Under the pieces are notes generated by a model, which was not told the origin of the DNA, did no database searches, and saw only the letters and a list, made by a program, of their open reading frames with translations. A DNA stretch of 64,000 bases from Nesterenkonia aurantiaca (GTDB lineage Bacteria > Actinomycetota > Actinomycetes > Actinomycetales > Micrococcaceae): positions 1 through 64,000 of the forward strand of contig NZ_SOAN01000005.1 in NCBI RefSeq assembly GCF_004364585.1, in the 5' to 3' direction. The position numbers were made by a program, and so were the translations under genes. Position 1 is the first letter of the stretch, and each line of letters opens with the position of its first letter. Positions 8,191-17,455 of this stretch are shown one piece after another.

Positions 8191-8202
8191 CTGGCCATCG
8201 TA
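8191..8202 (-). promoter_or_regulatory. leaderless promoter of moaA
   Basis: On the minus strand TACGAT (8202-8197) is followed by 6 bases and then ATG 8190, so transcription should begin at or next to the start codon. Confidence 0.5.
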
Positions 8203-8242
8203 GCCCCGCGGCCTGTCATAAGGAGATGTCAGAGCCACTGCG

Positions 8243-8255
8243 TAGACTGGGAGCC
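8243..8255 (+). promoter_or_regulatory. leaderless promoter of moeA
   Basis: TAGACT (8243-8248) lies 7 bases before ATG 8256. Counting 17 bases upstream puts its -35 at about 8220-8225, the same bases expected for the -35 of the divergent moaA promoter. Confidence 0.5.
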
Positions 8256-9599
8256 ATGTCAGAGACCACCCCCCGCGTACCCGTCGAAGAGCACATCAGC
8301 CGACTCAAAGAGGTGCTCGGCGCCGCGCTGGGCGCCCGTGCCGCCGAGACCGTAGAGGTCTCTTCCGGGGGAGTCGCCGGCCGGATCGTCGCGGAGCGAC
8401 TCGTCTCCGAGGTTCCCCTGCCCGGTTTCGACAACTCCCAGATGGACGGCTTCGCGCTGCGCGCCGCCGACCTCACCGTGCGCGACGGCGCAGCCACCCT
8501 GCCGGTGGCCGGCACCACCGCCGCCGGCCAGGAGCCCGGACTGCTGCCCCTGGGCGCCGCCTTCGAGGTGATGACCGGAGCCCCGGTCCCGGCAGGGGCC
8601 GATCTGATCATCCCTGTCGAGTTCACCCAGGGCTTCGGTGCCAAAGAGGTTCGGTTCACCGGGCTCACCGAGGCTGACGTGGTCCGCGGCCGCTACATCC
8701 GGGCGGTGGGCTCCGACATCGAAGCCGGCGCCCTCCTGGCCGAACCCGGTGACGTGATCAGCCCCGCCCAGCTCGCGGTGCTCGCAGCCTGCGGCTTCTC
8801 CGAGATCAGCGTGCTGGAGCCGATCCGCACCCTGGTGGTCTCCACCGGTGATGAGATCCGCCGCCCCGGCTCCGAGCTGCGCCCCGGCCAGCTCTACGAC
8901 GCCGACACTCCGCTGCTCGGCGCGGTGCTGGAGACCTTCGGGCATCGGGTGGAGACCTCCCGGATCGGCACCGATGATCCGGCCTGGTTCCTCGAGGCGC
9001 TGGATGCGCTGGTCGCCGTGCATCACCCGCACCTGATCATCACCGCCGGGGGCATCAGCAAGGGCGCCTACGAGGTGGTCCGCCAAGGTCTCGGGCGACG
9101 CGGGATCTCCTTCGGCGTCGTCGCGCAGCAGCCAGGTGGTCCGCAGGGCTGGGGCCGGCTGGAAGGGGACCTCGAAGGCCGTGGGCTGCTGCACTGGCGC
9201 GCCCAGAGCGACGACGCCCGGGCACCGATCGCGGTCATCGCGCTGCCGGGCAACCCGGTCTCCTCCGCCGTGAGCATGGAGACCCTGGTCCGCCCGGCGC
9301 TGGCCGCGGTGGACCCCAACTGTGCTCCGCCGCGTCGGATCACCGTGCGCACCACCGAAGACATCAGCTCTCCGCCGGGCGTCCGGCAGTTCCGCCGGGT
9401 GCGGATCCTCGAGGACGCCGCCGCCGAGGCCGGCGCGGTGCCCACCGTGGCGCTCGAGGGCGGTCCCGGTTCACACCTGCTGGGCCACCTGGCACGGGCC
9501 GATGCACTGCTGGAGCTGCCGGAGGACGATGTCGAGATCCCGGCCGGCTCCGAGCGGCAGGCTGTGCTGATCACCGGTCGCGGGGTCGGGACCCGATGA
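8256..9599 (+). CDS. moeA: molybdopterin molybdenumtransferase MoeA
   Basis: A 447-residue enzyme that inserts molybdate into adenylated molybdopterin. [19 protein letters not shown] is the conserved N-terminal signature. The G-domain carries [12 protein letters not shown] and [11 protein letters not shown], and [16 protein letters not shown] leads into the C-terminal beta-barrel. I chose ATG 8256 from the leaderless promoter just upstream; another in-frame ATG at 8226 would add 10 residues. It heads an operon moeA-moaC-mog-moaE in which each gene overlaps the next by four bases. Confidence 0.93.
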   Translation: MSETTPRVPVEEHISRLKEVLGAALGARAAETVEVSSGGVAGRIVAERLVSEVPLPGFDNSQMDGFALRAADLTVRDGAATLPVAGTTAAGQEPGLLPLGAAFEVMTGAPVPAGADLIIPVEFTQGFGAKEVRFTGLTEADVVRGRYIRAVGSDIEAGALLAEPGDVISPAQLAVLAACGFSEISVLEPIRTLVVSTGDEIRRPGSELRPGQLYDADTPLLGAVLETFGHRVETSRIGTDDPAWFLEALDALVAVHHPHLIITAGGISKGAYEVVRQGLGRRGISFGVVAQQPGGPQGWGRLEGDLEGRGLLHWRAQSDDARAPIAVIALPGNPVSSAVSMETLVRPALAAVDPNCAPPRRITVRTTEDISSPPGVRQFRRVRILEDAAAEAGAVPTVALEGGPGSHLLGHLARADALLELPEDDVEIPAGSERQAVLITGRGVGTR

Positions 9600-10138
9600 G
9601 CGATCAGCCCACGCGGGACACGGAGCAGCCCGGCCAGAGCGCGGGGCGCCGACTGACCCACGTCCGCGGCGACGGCAGCGCGCATATGGTCGACGTCTCC
9701 GGCAAGGAGGTCACCCAGCGGGTGGCCCGGGCGCAAGCCGTGGTCAACACCACCGCCGAAGTCACCGCGCTGCTGGCCAGGGACGGGCTGCCCAAGGGTG
9801 ACGCGCTGGCCACCGCACGGATCGCCGGAATCATGGCCGCGAAGAAGACGCCTGAGCTGATCCCGCTGTGCCACCCGCTGCCGGTCGCGAAGGTCACCGT
9901 GGACCTCGATGTCGATTCCCCGGCCCCTGGTTCGGTGCGGATCACCACTGAGGTCAAGACCACCTCACGCACCGGCGTGGAGATCGAAGCATTGACGGCG
10001 GCCACCGTGGCGGCGTTGACTCTGTACGACATGATCAAAGCCGTGGACAAAGGCGCCGTGATCACAGATCAGATGGTGCTGTTCAAGACCGGCGGCGCCA
10101 GCGGAGCATGGTCCAGGACTGAGACGGAGACTCGATGA
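9596..10138 (+). CDS. moaC: cyclic pyranopterin monophosphate synthase MoaC
   Basis: A 180-residue enzyme that completes formation of cyclic pyranopterin monophosphate after MoaA. The conserved segments [39 protein letters not shown] and [10 protein letters not shown] are all present; the Lys and Asp of the last one are catalytic. The start overlaps the moeA stop (ATGA), and the stop overlaps the next start in the same way. Confidence 0.95.
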   Translation: MSDQPTRDTEQPGQSAGRRLTHVRGDGSAHMVDVSGKEVTQRVARAQAVVNTTAEVTALLARDGLPKGDALATARIAGIMAAKKTPELIPLCHPLPVAKVTVDLDVDSPAPGSVRITTEVKTTSRTGVEIEALTAATVAALTLYDMIKAVDKGAVITDQMVLFKTGGASGAWSRTETETR

Positions 10139-10740
10139 CCGACACCCCGCACGCCACCCCGCCCGAGCAGAGCCACACCGAGGACGCCTCCGGCGCTGAG
10201 CTGCCAGACCTCGGCGAGACCGACTACTCCGACGCCGAGACCGCCCGCATGATTGCTCCGGTGATCGTCTCCACCCGGGCGGCCACCGGGGTCACCGAGG
10301 ACCGCTCCGCGCCAGTGATCGCGGAGTTCGCGCGCAAGATCGGCTTCTTCGCCCGCCCCCCGGTGCTGATCCCCGACGGGGAGGGGGTCCTCGCGGCACT
10401 CTCCGAGCTGCTGGTGCAGATCGAGCCCGCAGTGATCATCACCTCTGGAGGCACCGGGCTCACCCCCGATGACATGACCCCCGAGTTCACCAAGCCGCTG
10501 CTGGACAAAGAGATTCCCGGCGTGATGGAGGCCGTGCGCGCCCACGGCCGGACCAAGAACCCGCGGGCCTCGCTCAGCCGCGGCGTCGCCGGGGTCACCG
10601 GCAAGACTGTCATCGTGAATCTGCCCGGCTCTCCAAAAGCCGTGCGAGAAGGCATGGAGGTGCTCATCGAGCTGCTGCCCCACCTGTGCGACCAGGTCGC
10701 CGACATCCGCGACCACGAGGCCTGGGGCGGCGAGGAATGA
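10135..10740 (+). CDS. mog: molybdopterin adenylyltransferase (MogA/MoaB family)
   Basis: A 201-residue protein that adenylates molybdopterin before MoeA acts. The MoCF-domain signature [12 protein letters not shown] and the later [12 protein letters not shown] are clear. Residues 1-38 are a Glu/Ser-rich leader; the fold proper begins at [13 protein letters not shown]. It is translationally coupled to moaC and moaE. MogA and MoaB have the same reaction, and the sequence does not separate the two names. Confidence 0.9.
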   Translation: MTDTPHATPPEQSHTEDASGAELPDLGETDYSDAETARMIAPVIVSTRAATGVTEDRSAPVIAEFARKIGFFARPPVLIPDGEGVLAALSELLVQIEPAVIITSGGTGLTPDDMTPEFTKPLLDKEIPGVMEAVRAHGRTKNPRASLSRGVAGVTGKTVIVNLPGSPKAVREGMEVLIELLPHLCDQVADIRDHEAWGGEE

Positions 10741-11225
10741 GTTCCGAGACACCCCAGGAGCTCAACCAGGCAGGCTTCGCCGCCGAGGAGCCCTTCGAGT
10801 TTCCCCAGGAGCGGGTGATCCTGGCCCGGCTCAGCGATGAGCCGCTGAGTCCCGCCGAGGCGGAGGCAGAGGTCTGGGCGGAGCGGGCCGGCGCCGTCGT
10901 CGGCTTCTCCGGGATCGTGCGCAACCACGACCAGGGCCAGCCGGTGCACCGGCTCAGCTACACCGCGCACCCCTCCGCCGCCGAGGCGATCGCCCAGGTC
11001 GCGGTGGATGTCGCCGCCCGGTTCCCCACCGTGCGGGTCTGGGTGGCGCACCGGGTCGGTGAGCTGGGCATCGGGGACCATGCACTGGTCGCCGCTGTGG
11101 CCTCCGCCCACCGCGCCGAGGCGTTCCAGGCCTGCGCGGAGCTGGTCGAAGCGACCAAGCAGCAGGTCCCGATCTGGAAAGAGCAGTTCTTCGCCGACGG
11201 CAGCAAGGAATGGGTCGGTCTCTAG
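10737..11225 (+). CDS. moaE: molybdopterin synthase catalytic subunit MoaE
   Basis: A 162-residue protein that converts cyclic pyranopterin monophosphate to molybdopterin using sulphur from MoaD. GAVVGFSGIVRNHDQG, VWVAHRVGELGIGD and the active-site lysines in EATKQQVPIWKEQFF are characteristic. ATG 10737 overlaps the mog stop (ATGA). It is the last gene of the operon; its partner MoaD is made from the divergent operon, so the two halves must be expressed together. Confidence 0.94.
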   Translation: MSSETPQELNQAGFAAEEPFEFPQERVILARLSDEPLSPAEAEAEVWAERAGAVVGFSGIVRNHDQGQPVHRLSYTAHPSAAEAIAQVAVDVAARFPTVRVWVAHRVGELGIGDHALVAAVASAHRAEAFQACAELVEATKQQVPIWKEQFFADGSKEWVGL

Positions 11226-11322
11226 CGCTGTGCGGAGACGGTCATCCAAACGCATCACCGCAGTAATCGTCGCGTAACCCCGGGCAACCCGAGGGAAACA
11301 CGACCCTCCTAGCGTTGTCAGC

Positions 11323-12063
11323 ATGTATACAGACGTGTCGACAGACCCGAATACGGAGGCCAACGCGCTGCCCGCGGCGGACCGGGTCTACGCGGCGCTG
11401 CGCACGGCGATCCGAGCCGGTCAGGTCTCACCCTGGGACCGACTGACCGAGAAATCCGTGGCCTCGGAATTCGCCGTCTCCCGAACCCCCGTGCGCGAGA
11501 GCATCGCCCGGCTCGTGGCCGAGGGGCTGCTGCAGCGGCACAGCAACGGCTTCGGGCTCGTGCTGCCGACCCCCGATGCCCTCGGAGGCCTCTACGAGGC
11601 TCGCCTCGCCCTGGAGCTGCAGGGCATCCGACGAGTCGCCCACGGCCCGGCGGAATACGACACCGACCTGCTCGCCGCGCTCTCGACCCAATGGCAGCAG
11701 CTGCGCGCCGACCTGCCCGAGCCTGCACCCCAGATGGTCGCCCTGGACGAGGCGTTCCACTGCAGCGTGCTCGAGGCCGCCGGAGAACCGGCGCTCGTCT
11801 CGGTCCTGGTCCACGTCAACGACCGCATCCGCGCCCTGCGCATGTACGGCTACATGGCCTCCGACCGCCTGGCCCTCGCCGCGGAGCAGCACCTACAGAT
11901 CCTCGATCTGCTCAAACTGCAGAAATATCACGACGCAGAGACCGCCATGACTGAGCACATCACCAGCTCCCGTCACGCGGCTCTGGCCCGTGCCCTGCAC
12001 AAGAAGCCCGCCCACGGATTCGCTGGAACCGCCCCCACCGACACCGTCGCCCACTGGGCCTGA
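11323..12063 (+). CDS. GntR-family regulator with FCD domain
   Basis: A 246-residue FadR-type regulator. Residues about 18-85 form the winged helix (RVYAALRTAIRAGQV, VASEFAVSRTPVRESIARLV), followed by an all-helical FCD effector domain with the usual metal-site His/Asp pattern (DEAFHCSVLEAAG, then a late EQHLQILDLL helix). It is encoded upstream of, and on the same strand as, a tripartite tricarboxylate transporter, so it probably senses a carboxylate and regulates uptake. The start codon itself is overlapped by a TGTATACA palindrome, suggesting autoregulation. No good ribosome-binding site precedes ATG 11323. Confidence 0.88.
   Translation: MYTDVSTDPNTEANALPAADRVYAALRTAIRAGQVSPWDRLTEKSVASEFAVSRTPVRESIARLVAEGLLQRHSNGFGLVLPTPDALGGLYEARLALELQGIRRVAHGPAEYDTDLLAALSTQWQQLRADLPEPAPQMVALDEAFHCSVLEAAGEPALVSVLVHVNDRIRALRMYGYMASDRLALAAEQHLQILDLLKLQKYHDAETAMTEHITSSRHAALARALHKKPAHGFAGTAPTDTVAHWA
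11324..11331. promoter_or_regulatory. TGTATACA palindrome overlapping the GntR start codon
   Basis: A perfect 8-bp palindrome of the type bound by FadR-subfamily GntR proteins. It shares two bases with the ATG at 11323. A regulator bound here would block its own transcription start or early elongation. Confidence 0.45.
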
Positions 12064-12169
12064 CCGTTGACCACGCTCACCGACCTGCACCGCTGAGATC
12101 CCCCGCTCCGCCGCACCACCTGCACGGACCTGCTGACTCGCACCCCACCACCCACCTGAGGAGAACCCC

Positions 12170-13168
12170 GTGAAGAAGAACCCGCACCTGATCATCGGCA
12201 CTCTGGCCATCGGCACCCTGGCGCTGAGCTCCTGCGGCGACACCGCCGAGGCGGGCGCCGCCGAAGAGGGGTTCCCCAGCGCCCCGGTCGAGATGGTCAT
12301 TCCCTACCCGCCCGGCGGCGGCTCCGACGTGCTCTTCCGGCTCATGGCCGAATACGCCGAGGAGCACCTGGGAGAGAACATCGTCCCGATCAACGTCGAG
12401 GGCGCCTCGGCCACCGTGGGCTCACGCCAGGTCAAAGACTCCACCGCCGACGGCTACACGATCCTGGGCACCCACCAGGTGACCGCCGCCGCGTTCCACA
12501 CCAACATCGTGGACTACGGCTTCGACGCCTTCGAGCCGATCGCCCTGGGCACCGCGACCCCGCACCTGCCCTCGGTGAGCGCCGACTTCGCGCAGGAGCA
12601 CGGCATCGAGGACCTCCAGGGCTTCCTCGACCACGTCGAAGCGAACCCGGGCGAGGTGACCTGGGCCTTCACCACTGGCTCAGAAGACCACTACACGGTC
12701 GCCGCTATCCTCGACGCCGCGGGGATCGACCCCACCTCGCTGAACTACGTGAACTACAACGGCACCGGCCCGCAGTACGCGGCGCTGATCGCCGGCGAGG
12801 TCGATGGCATGACCGGAGACTACGCCTCCGGCGAGGGCTACATCGAAGACGGATCGCTGATCCCGCTGGGCGTGGTCAACGAGGACCGAGACCCGCAGCT
12901 GCCGGATGTGCCCACCGTCTCGGAGCAGGGCATCGACTTCACCCTCACCGTGGACCGCGGCTTCCTCGCCCCGGAGGGCACGCCTGCCGAGCACATCGAG
13001 GTCCTGCAGGACGCCTTCGAGGCGGCCTTCGCGGAGGAGGAGTTCCAGGAGCGTGTCGAGGAGCTCGGGTCCTACCCGAACTTCATGGACTCTGAGGACT
13101 ACCAGTCCCACATCGACGAGCTGGACTCCTCGATGGAACAGCTGGCCGATCAGATGCAGGAATTCTGA
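12170..13168 (+). CDS. tctC: tripartite tricarboxylate transporter substrate-binding lipoprotein
   Basis: A 332-residue Bug/TctC-family extracytoplasmic receptor. The signal peptide ends at lipobox LSSC with Cys22. PVEMVIPYPPGGGSD is the classic family signature that binds the carboxylate. Later LNYVNYNGTGPQYAALIAGEVDGMT and the conserved C-terminal helices fit the fold. A ribosome-binding site (GAGGAGAA) precedes the GTG-coded start at 12170. It is first in the tctC-tctB-tctA operon. The ligand is probably an organic di- or tricarboxylate but cannot be named. Confidence 0.92.
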   Translation: MKKNPHLIIGTLAIGTLALSSCGDTAEAGAAEEGFPSAPVEMVIPYPPGGGSDVLFRLMAEYAEEHLGENIVPINVEGASATVGSRQVKDSTADGYTILGTHQVTAAAFHTNIVDYGFDAFEPIALGTATPHLPSVSADFAQEHGIEDLQGFLDHVEANPGEVTWAFTTGSEDHYTVAAILDAAGIDPTSLNYVNYNGTGPQYAALIAGEVDGMTGDYASGEGYIEDGSLIPLGVVNEDRDPQLPDVPTVSEQGIDFTLTVDRGFLAPEGTPAEHIEVLQDAFEAAFAEEEFQERVEELGSYPNFMDSEDYQSHIDELDSSMEQLADQMQEF

Positions 13169-13201
13169 GCATGAGGCCTCGCGCTCTGCAGAGGAGCTCG
13201 C

Positions 13202-13654
13202 ATGGCTGACCGTCTCTTCTGCCTGGCCCTGGTGGTGCTCGTCGGCGCCTTCTGGTCCCAGACCACGGAGCTGCCCGGCCCCACCGGCGGCGCAGCCCTC
13301 GGCCCGGCCTTCTTCCCGCGGGTGATCCTCGGACTGATCTTCGGACTCACCGCAATCCTGCTGGTCCGCAGCTTCGTGGCCGCGGAACAGGCCGTGAGCT
13401 TCGCGGGCTTCGGACGCTTCCTCAAGGTGCACTGGCGGGTCCCCGCCATGGTGGCGATGCTCGCCGGTTACGTGGGACTGCTGGGGCTCACCGGCTTCGT
13501 GCTCAGCTCGACGATCTTTCTGCTCGGCGGGTTCGCCCTGCTGATCCGGGAGTACTCCAAACCGGTCCTCATCGCCAGCCTGGCGCTGGCCACGCTGTTG
13601 CCCTTCACCCTCAACTGGGTGTTCGAAAACGTCCTGCGCACTGTGCTGCCGTAG
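13202..13654 (+). CDS. tctB: tripartite tricarboxylate transporter small membrane subunit
   Basis: A 150-residue membrane protein with four hydrophobic segments (about 5-20, 40-60, 78-100, 108-145). It opens LFCLALVVLVGAFW and contains GGAALGPAFFPRVILG, the usual TctB N-terminal loop. It lies 33 bases after tctC and 19 bases before tctA, as in known tctCBA operons, and is thought to assist the TctA permease. Confidence 0.9.
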   Translation: MADRLFCLALVVLVGAFWSQTTELPGPTGGAALGPAFFPRVILGLIFGLTAILLVRSFVAAEQAVSFAGFGRFLKVHWRVPAMVAMLAGYVGLLGLTGFVLSSTIFLLGGFALLIREYSKPVLIASLALATLLPFTLNWVFENVLRTVLP

Positions 13655-13673
13655 GGGAACAGGACTCACTCAC

Positions 13674-15200
13674 ATGATGGAACTAGGTCTGCTCGCCGCC
13701 GCCGGCGAGGTCGCCGCGCCGCTGACCCTGCTCACGATCCTGATCGGCGTCTTCGTCGGGATCATCGCCGGAGCGATCCCCGGCTTCACCTTCACCATGG
13801 CTCTGGTGCTGGCGTTCCCGTTCACCTTCGCCATGGGACCGGTCCAGGGCCTTGCCCTGATGATCGGCATCTACATCGGTGGGCTCTCCGGAGGTCTGAT
13901 CGCCGGCATCCTGCTCGGCATCCCCGGAACCCCGTCCTCGGTGGTGACCATCTATGACGGGTACCCCATGGCCAAGGCGGGGGAGCCAGCTCGGGCGCTG
14001 GGGATCGGCATCGCCTCCTCGGTGATCGGCACGCTGATCGGCGCCGCCGTGCTGTTCCTGGTGGGACCGATCATCGGGCGCTTCACGTTGAACTTCGGGC
14101 CCTGGGAGGTCTTCTCGCTGGTGCTCTTCGCGCTGACGCTGGTGGCCGGTCTCAGCGGCAAACACCTGGTCAAGGGCCTGATAGCGGCCTGCCTGGGCCT
14201 GCTGATCAGCACGATCGGCGTTGCCCCTGCCGGACAGATGCGGTTCAACTTCGACAATCCCCAGCTCTCCGGGGGACTCAGCGCGATCCCGGTGCTGATC
14301 GGTCTCTTCGCGGTCTCCCAGCTGCTGGTCAACGTCGAGGAGTCCCGGTTGGACACCCGTCCCGCCGCGGGCACCGGGGCGCCGAAGATCCGGGTTCCCT
14401 ACGCCCAGGTCATCGGAGATATGTGGCGGGAGAAGCGCAACGTGGTGCGGTCCTCCATGGTGGGCACGTTCATCGGCACCCTCCCGGCCGCCGGAGCGGA
14501 GTCGGCGAACTTCATCAGCTACGACCGCGCCAAGAAGGCAGAGAAGCGCGACCCGGAGAACTACGGCAAGGGACACCCGGGCGGGATCGTCGCCTCGGAG
14601 TCCTCGAACAACGCAGTGGCCGGCGGTGCGTTCATCCCGACCATCACCCTGGGCATCCCCGGGGACGTGGCGCAGGCCGTGATGATGGGAGCCCTGATCC
14701 TGCACGGCATCGCGCCCGGTCCGGGGCTCTTCGAGCGCCAACCGGTGCTGGTGAACTCGATCTACCTCTCGATCGTGATCGCAGCGCTGTGCGTGCTGGT
14801 GGTGCAGACCCTGCTGCTGCCGTTCCTCGCCCGGGTCACTCTGGTGCCCAAGGCGATCCTGGTGCCCTGCATCCTGGTGCTCACCGCGGTCGGGTCCTTC
14901 GCGATGAACAACCGGATCTTCGACATCTGGGTCGTCGTCGGCTTCGGGATCATCGGATTCCTGCTGGTGAAGCTGAGCGTGCCGCTGGGTCCGATGATCC
15001 TGGGACTGATCCTCGGGGCGACCCTGGAAGAAGAGCTGTTGCGCGCTCTGCAGCTCAGCGACTCGCTGAGCACCTTCGTCACCCGGCCGATCTCGCTTAC
15101 GTTCCTGATCCTCGCGGTGGGATCGATCGGGTTCAGCCTCTATAAGGCGCACCGGGGCAGGAAGATCTCCACCGAGGCCAAGGAGCCGGTGCCGGTGTAG
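13674..15200 (+). CDS. tctA: tripartite tricarboxylate transporter permease TctA
   Basis: A 508-residue large membrane subunit with about a dozen hydrophobic segments. The family signature GAIPGFTFTMALVLAFPFTF follows the first helix, and GILLGIPGTPSSVVTIYDGYP is the conserved glycine-rich loop. The mirrored second half has FIPTITLGIPGDVAQAVMMG. The first two codons are both ATG (13674 and 13677). A strong inverted repeat after the stop ends the operon. Confidence 0.95.
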   Translation: MMELGLLAAAGEVAAPLTLLTILIGVFVGIIAGAIPGFTFTMALVLAFPFTFAMGPVQGLALMIGIYIGGLSGGLIAGILLGIPGTPSSVVTIYDGYPMAKAGEPARALGIGIASSVIGTLIGAAVLFLVGPIIGRFTLNFGPWEVFSLVLFALTLVAGLSGKHLVKGLIAACLGLLISTIGVAPAGQMRFNFDNPQLSGGLSAIPVLIGLFAVSQLLVNVEESRLDTRPAAGTGAPKIRVPYAQVIGDMWREKRNVVRSSMVGTFIGTLPAAGAESANFISYDRAKKAEKRDPENYGKGHPGGIVASESSNNAVAGGAFIPTITLGIPGDVAQAVMMGALILHGIAPGPGLFERQPVLVNSIYLSIVIAALCVLVVQTLLLPFLARVTLVPKAILVPCILVLTAVGSFAMNNRIFDIWVVVGFGIIGFLLVKLSVPLGPMILGLILGATLEEELLRALQLSDSLSTFVTRPISLTFLILAVGSIGFSLYKAHRGRKISTEAKEPVPV

Positions 15201-15209
15201 CGGATCCGA

Positions 15210-15244
15210 GGCGCGGCCCGGGGCACAGAGTCACCGGCCGCGCC
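15210..15244. terminator. terminator between tctA and the convergent TPR gene
   Basis: GGCGCGGCC (15210-15218) and GGCCGCGCC (15236-15244) form a perfect 9-bp stem around a 17-base loop. Lying between convergent genes, it can serve both strands. Confidence 0.6.
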
Positions 15245-15271
15245 CTCGCCGTGGAGGAGCCGAGTCGGCAC

Positions 15272-15724
15272 CTACCGGCCTGCGCGGTCGGACTTCTCCA
15301 TCGCGATGGCCTTGCGCATGTTCTTCCGGGCCCGGGTGCGATCCCCGGCGATGTCATAGGCGATGGAGAGCCGGAACCAGGAGCGCCAGTCTTCCGGGGC
15401 GGCCTCGGCCTCGGCGGCGTAGATCTTGAACTGCTCATCGGCCTGGGCGCGGTTCGCCCGGCCTCCGGCGGAGCGCTCCACGGTGTCCTCGGGCAGTCCA
15501 CCCTCGGTCTCCAGCTTCCGGCCCAGCCGCTCGGTGCCGATGCCGAAGAGCAGCTCGCGGGCCAGCACCCAGACCCCGAGGATCACGATCAGCATCGCGC
15601 CGCCGCCGATGAGCTGCGCGGCGAGGTCATCGACCCGCAGGAACCGCCAGGCGGAGGCCCCAGCGCCGACCAACATGATGCTGAGCAGGACGATGACCAG
15701 TCCGGTCCAGAACTTCGTCTTCAT
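15272..15724 (-). CDS. small membrane protein with TPR-like tail
   Basis: A 150-residue protein with two membrane segments at about 8-28 and 38-60, and a soluble C-terminus with a TPR-like helix pair (DWRSWFRLSIAYDIAGDRTRARKNMRKAI). It is 5 bases downstream of dapB and likely co-transcribed. Similar small TPR membrane proteins lie next to dapB in other Micrococcales, as I recall; the role is unknown. Confidence 0.7.
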   Translation of the reverse strand: MKTKFWTGLVIVLLSIMLVGAGASAWRFLRVDDLAAQLIGGGAMLIVILGVWVLARELLFGIGTERLGRKLETEGGLPEDTVERSAGGRANRAQADEQFKIYAAEAEAAPEDWRSWFRLSIAYDIAGDRTRARKNMRKAIAMEKSDRAGR

Positions 15725-15729
15725 CCGGT

Positions 15730-16491
15730 TTACAGCCCCAGATCCAGGTAGCCGTCGAGCCCGTGGGTCAGCCCGGGGCGTGAGCCCACGGTGCGCAGTC
15801 CCAGCAGCACGCCGGGCATGAAGGAGGCCCGGTCGAAGGAGTCGTGGCGGATGCTCAGCTGCTCACCGGTGGAGCCCAGCAGCACCTCCTGGTGCGCGAC
15901 GAGCCCGCGCAGCCGCACCGAATGCACGTGGATCCCGGCGACCTCTGCGCCGCGGGCACCGTCCAGAGCGGTCTCGGTGGCATCGGGGGAGGGGCCGACG
16001 TCGGCGGCCTCCCGCGCCTGGCCCATCAGCTCCGCGGTGCGCACCGCGGTGCCGGAGGGGGCGTCGACCTTCTTCGGGTGGTGCAGCTCGATGATCTCTG
16101 CGGAGTCGAAGTACTGCGCGGCCTTGGCGGCGAAGGCGGTGGCCAGCACCGAGCCCAGTGCGAAGTTCGGGGCGATCAACACCCCGACGGAGGTGTGCTG
16201 GGCCAGCAGCTGCTCCAGCGACTGCAGCTTCGCGGCGTCCCACCCGGTGGTGCCGACCACGGCGTGGAGGCCATGCTCCACGGCGAAGCGCACATTGGCC
16301 TCGGTGGACTCCGGAACGGTCAGGTCCACCACATGGGTGGCGCCTGCGGAGAGCAGCTCTGGCAGCTCGGCCTCACGGCCCAGCGCGGCGACCAGCTCCA
16401 TGTCCGGCGCGTTCTGCACGGCCTGAACGGCCTCGGTGCCCATGCGTCCGCCTGCGCCGAGGACGGCGACTCGAATCTCTGCTGTGCTCAT
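15730..16491 (-). CDS. dapB: 4-hydroxy-tetrahydrodipicolinate reductase
   Basis: A 253-residue enzyme of the diaminopimelate/lysine pathway, reducing the product of DapA with NAD(P)H. AVLGAGGRMG is the nucleotide loop, ELHHPKKVDAPSGTA carries the catalytic His-His and Lys, and VHSVRLRGLVAHQEVLLG is the conserved tail. ATG 16491 is supported by TAGGCT six bases upstream. The other two dap genes here (dapA, dapF) are at separate sites, so the pathway is scattered. It is divergent from the gal operon regulator. Confidence 0.95.
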   Translation of the reverse strand: MSTAEIRVAVLGAGGRMGTEAVQAVQNAPDMELVAALGREAELPELLSAGATHVVDLTVPESTEANVRFAVEHGLHAVVGTTGWDAAKLQSLEQLLAQHTSVGVLIAPNFALGSVLATAFAAKAAQYFDSAEIIELHHPKKVDAPSGTAVRTAELMGQAREAADVGPSPDATETALDGARGAEVAGIHVHSVRLRGLVAHQEVLLGSTGEQLSIRHDSFDRASFMPGVLLGLRTVGSRPGLTHGLDGYLDLGL

Positions 16492-16503
16492 CTGCCCAGC
16501 CTA
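16492..16503 (-). promoter_or_regulatory. leaderless promoter of dapB
   Basis: On the minus strand TAGGCT (16503-16498) is followed by 6 bases and ATG 16491. Confidence 0.5.
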
Positions 16504-16615
16504 TCGCTCACCCCGCCGGACCCGGTGTCCTGCTCCGAGGCGGGTCCGGGAGTGTTGGAAAGTGTGTACTTGTGTTTGAATATGAGTGACAGGTCGACGC
16601 GACAGGGGGAAGTCC

Positions 16616-17455
16616 ATGCTGGCAGCCCAGCGCCGCACCGGGATCGTCTCACTGCTCGACGCCTCGGGGGCGGTGAGCGTCAGTGAACTCGCCGCACGCT
16701 TCGAGGTCTCGGACATGACCATCCGCCGGGACCTGGACCACCTTGCCGCCCACGGACTGATCGCCAAGGTCCACGGCGGGGCCGTGACCCCGGACGGGTC
16801 CTCCACCGGCTTCTCCGCGCGACGCACCGAAGAGCCGGGTTTTCAAGCGAAGTCCGCCCAGTCCCGGGCCGAGAAGCAGGCCATCGCCGCGGCCGCCGCG
16901 CTTCTGGTGCAGCCGGGGATGTCCATCGGCCTCTCCGCCGGCACGACCACCTGGGCGCTTGCCCACCAGCTGCGCGGGATCGCCGAGCTCACCGTGGTCA
17001 CCAACTCCCCGCGCATCGCGGAGATCTTCCACCGCCGCGCCGATCAGGCGCTGGTCGACGGGGCGGCCACAGACCAGACGGTCATCCTCACCGGGGGCGT
17101 GCGCACGCCCTCGGATGCTCTGGTCGGCCCGATCGCGAACCAGGCGCTGCGATCCCTGCACCTGGACCTGGTCTTCCTCGGCGCCCACGGCTTCGCGCTG
17201 GATGCCGGATACACCACGCCGAATCTGGAGGAGGCTGAGACCAACCGCACCTGGCTGGGGACCGCACCGCGCGCCGTCGCGCTGGCCGATCACAGCAAAT
17301 GGAACACCACCGCGCTGGGCACCTTCGCCGAGCTGGAGCAGATCCCCACGCTGATCACCGATACCGGGCTCGAGGATGCCGCGGCCGAGGCGCTGCGCGA
17401 GCGGCTCGAGTCGCTGATCCTCGCTGAGCCCACCGAGACCAGGAGTCCCCGATGA
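16616..17455 (+). CDS. DeoR-family regulator of the galactose operon
   Basis: A 279-residue repressor. The N-terminal winged helix (RRTGIVSLLDASGAVSVSE and FEVSDMTIRRDLDHLAAHG) is the DeoR signature, followed by a sugar-phosphate sensor domain of the phosphosugar-isomerase fold (SIGLSAGTTTWALAHQL, VVTNSPRIAEIF). I chose ATG 16616 because AGGGGGA lies about 7 bases upstream; an in-frame GTG at 16586 would add ten weakly conserved residues. The stop overlaps galT (ATGA), so the regulator is in the operon it most likely controls, responding to a galactose-pathway sugar phosphate. Confidence 0.88.
   Translation: MLAAQRRTGIVSLLDASGAVSVSELAARFEVSDMTIRRDLDHLAAHGLIAKVHGGAVTPDGSSTGFSARRTEEPGFQAKSAQSRAEKQAIAAAAALLVQPGMSIGLSAGTTTWALAHQLRGIAELTVVTNSPRIAEIFHRRADQALVDGAATDQTVILTGGVRTPSDALVGPIANQALRSLHLDLVFLGAHGFALDAGYTTPNLEEAETNRTWLGTAPRAVALADHSKWNTTALGTFAELEQIPTLITDTGLEDAAAEALRERLESLILAEPTETRSPR

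Noticed and set aside
13683-15152. A 489-codon open frame on the minus strand opposite tctA
   Set aside because: It is antisense to a clear membrane permease; its translation is Gln/His/Asp/Arg-rich with no hydrophobic or catalytic pattern, the usual mirror image of GC-rich codons.
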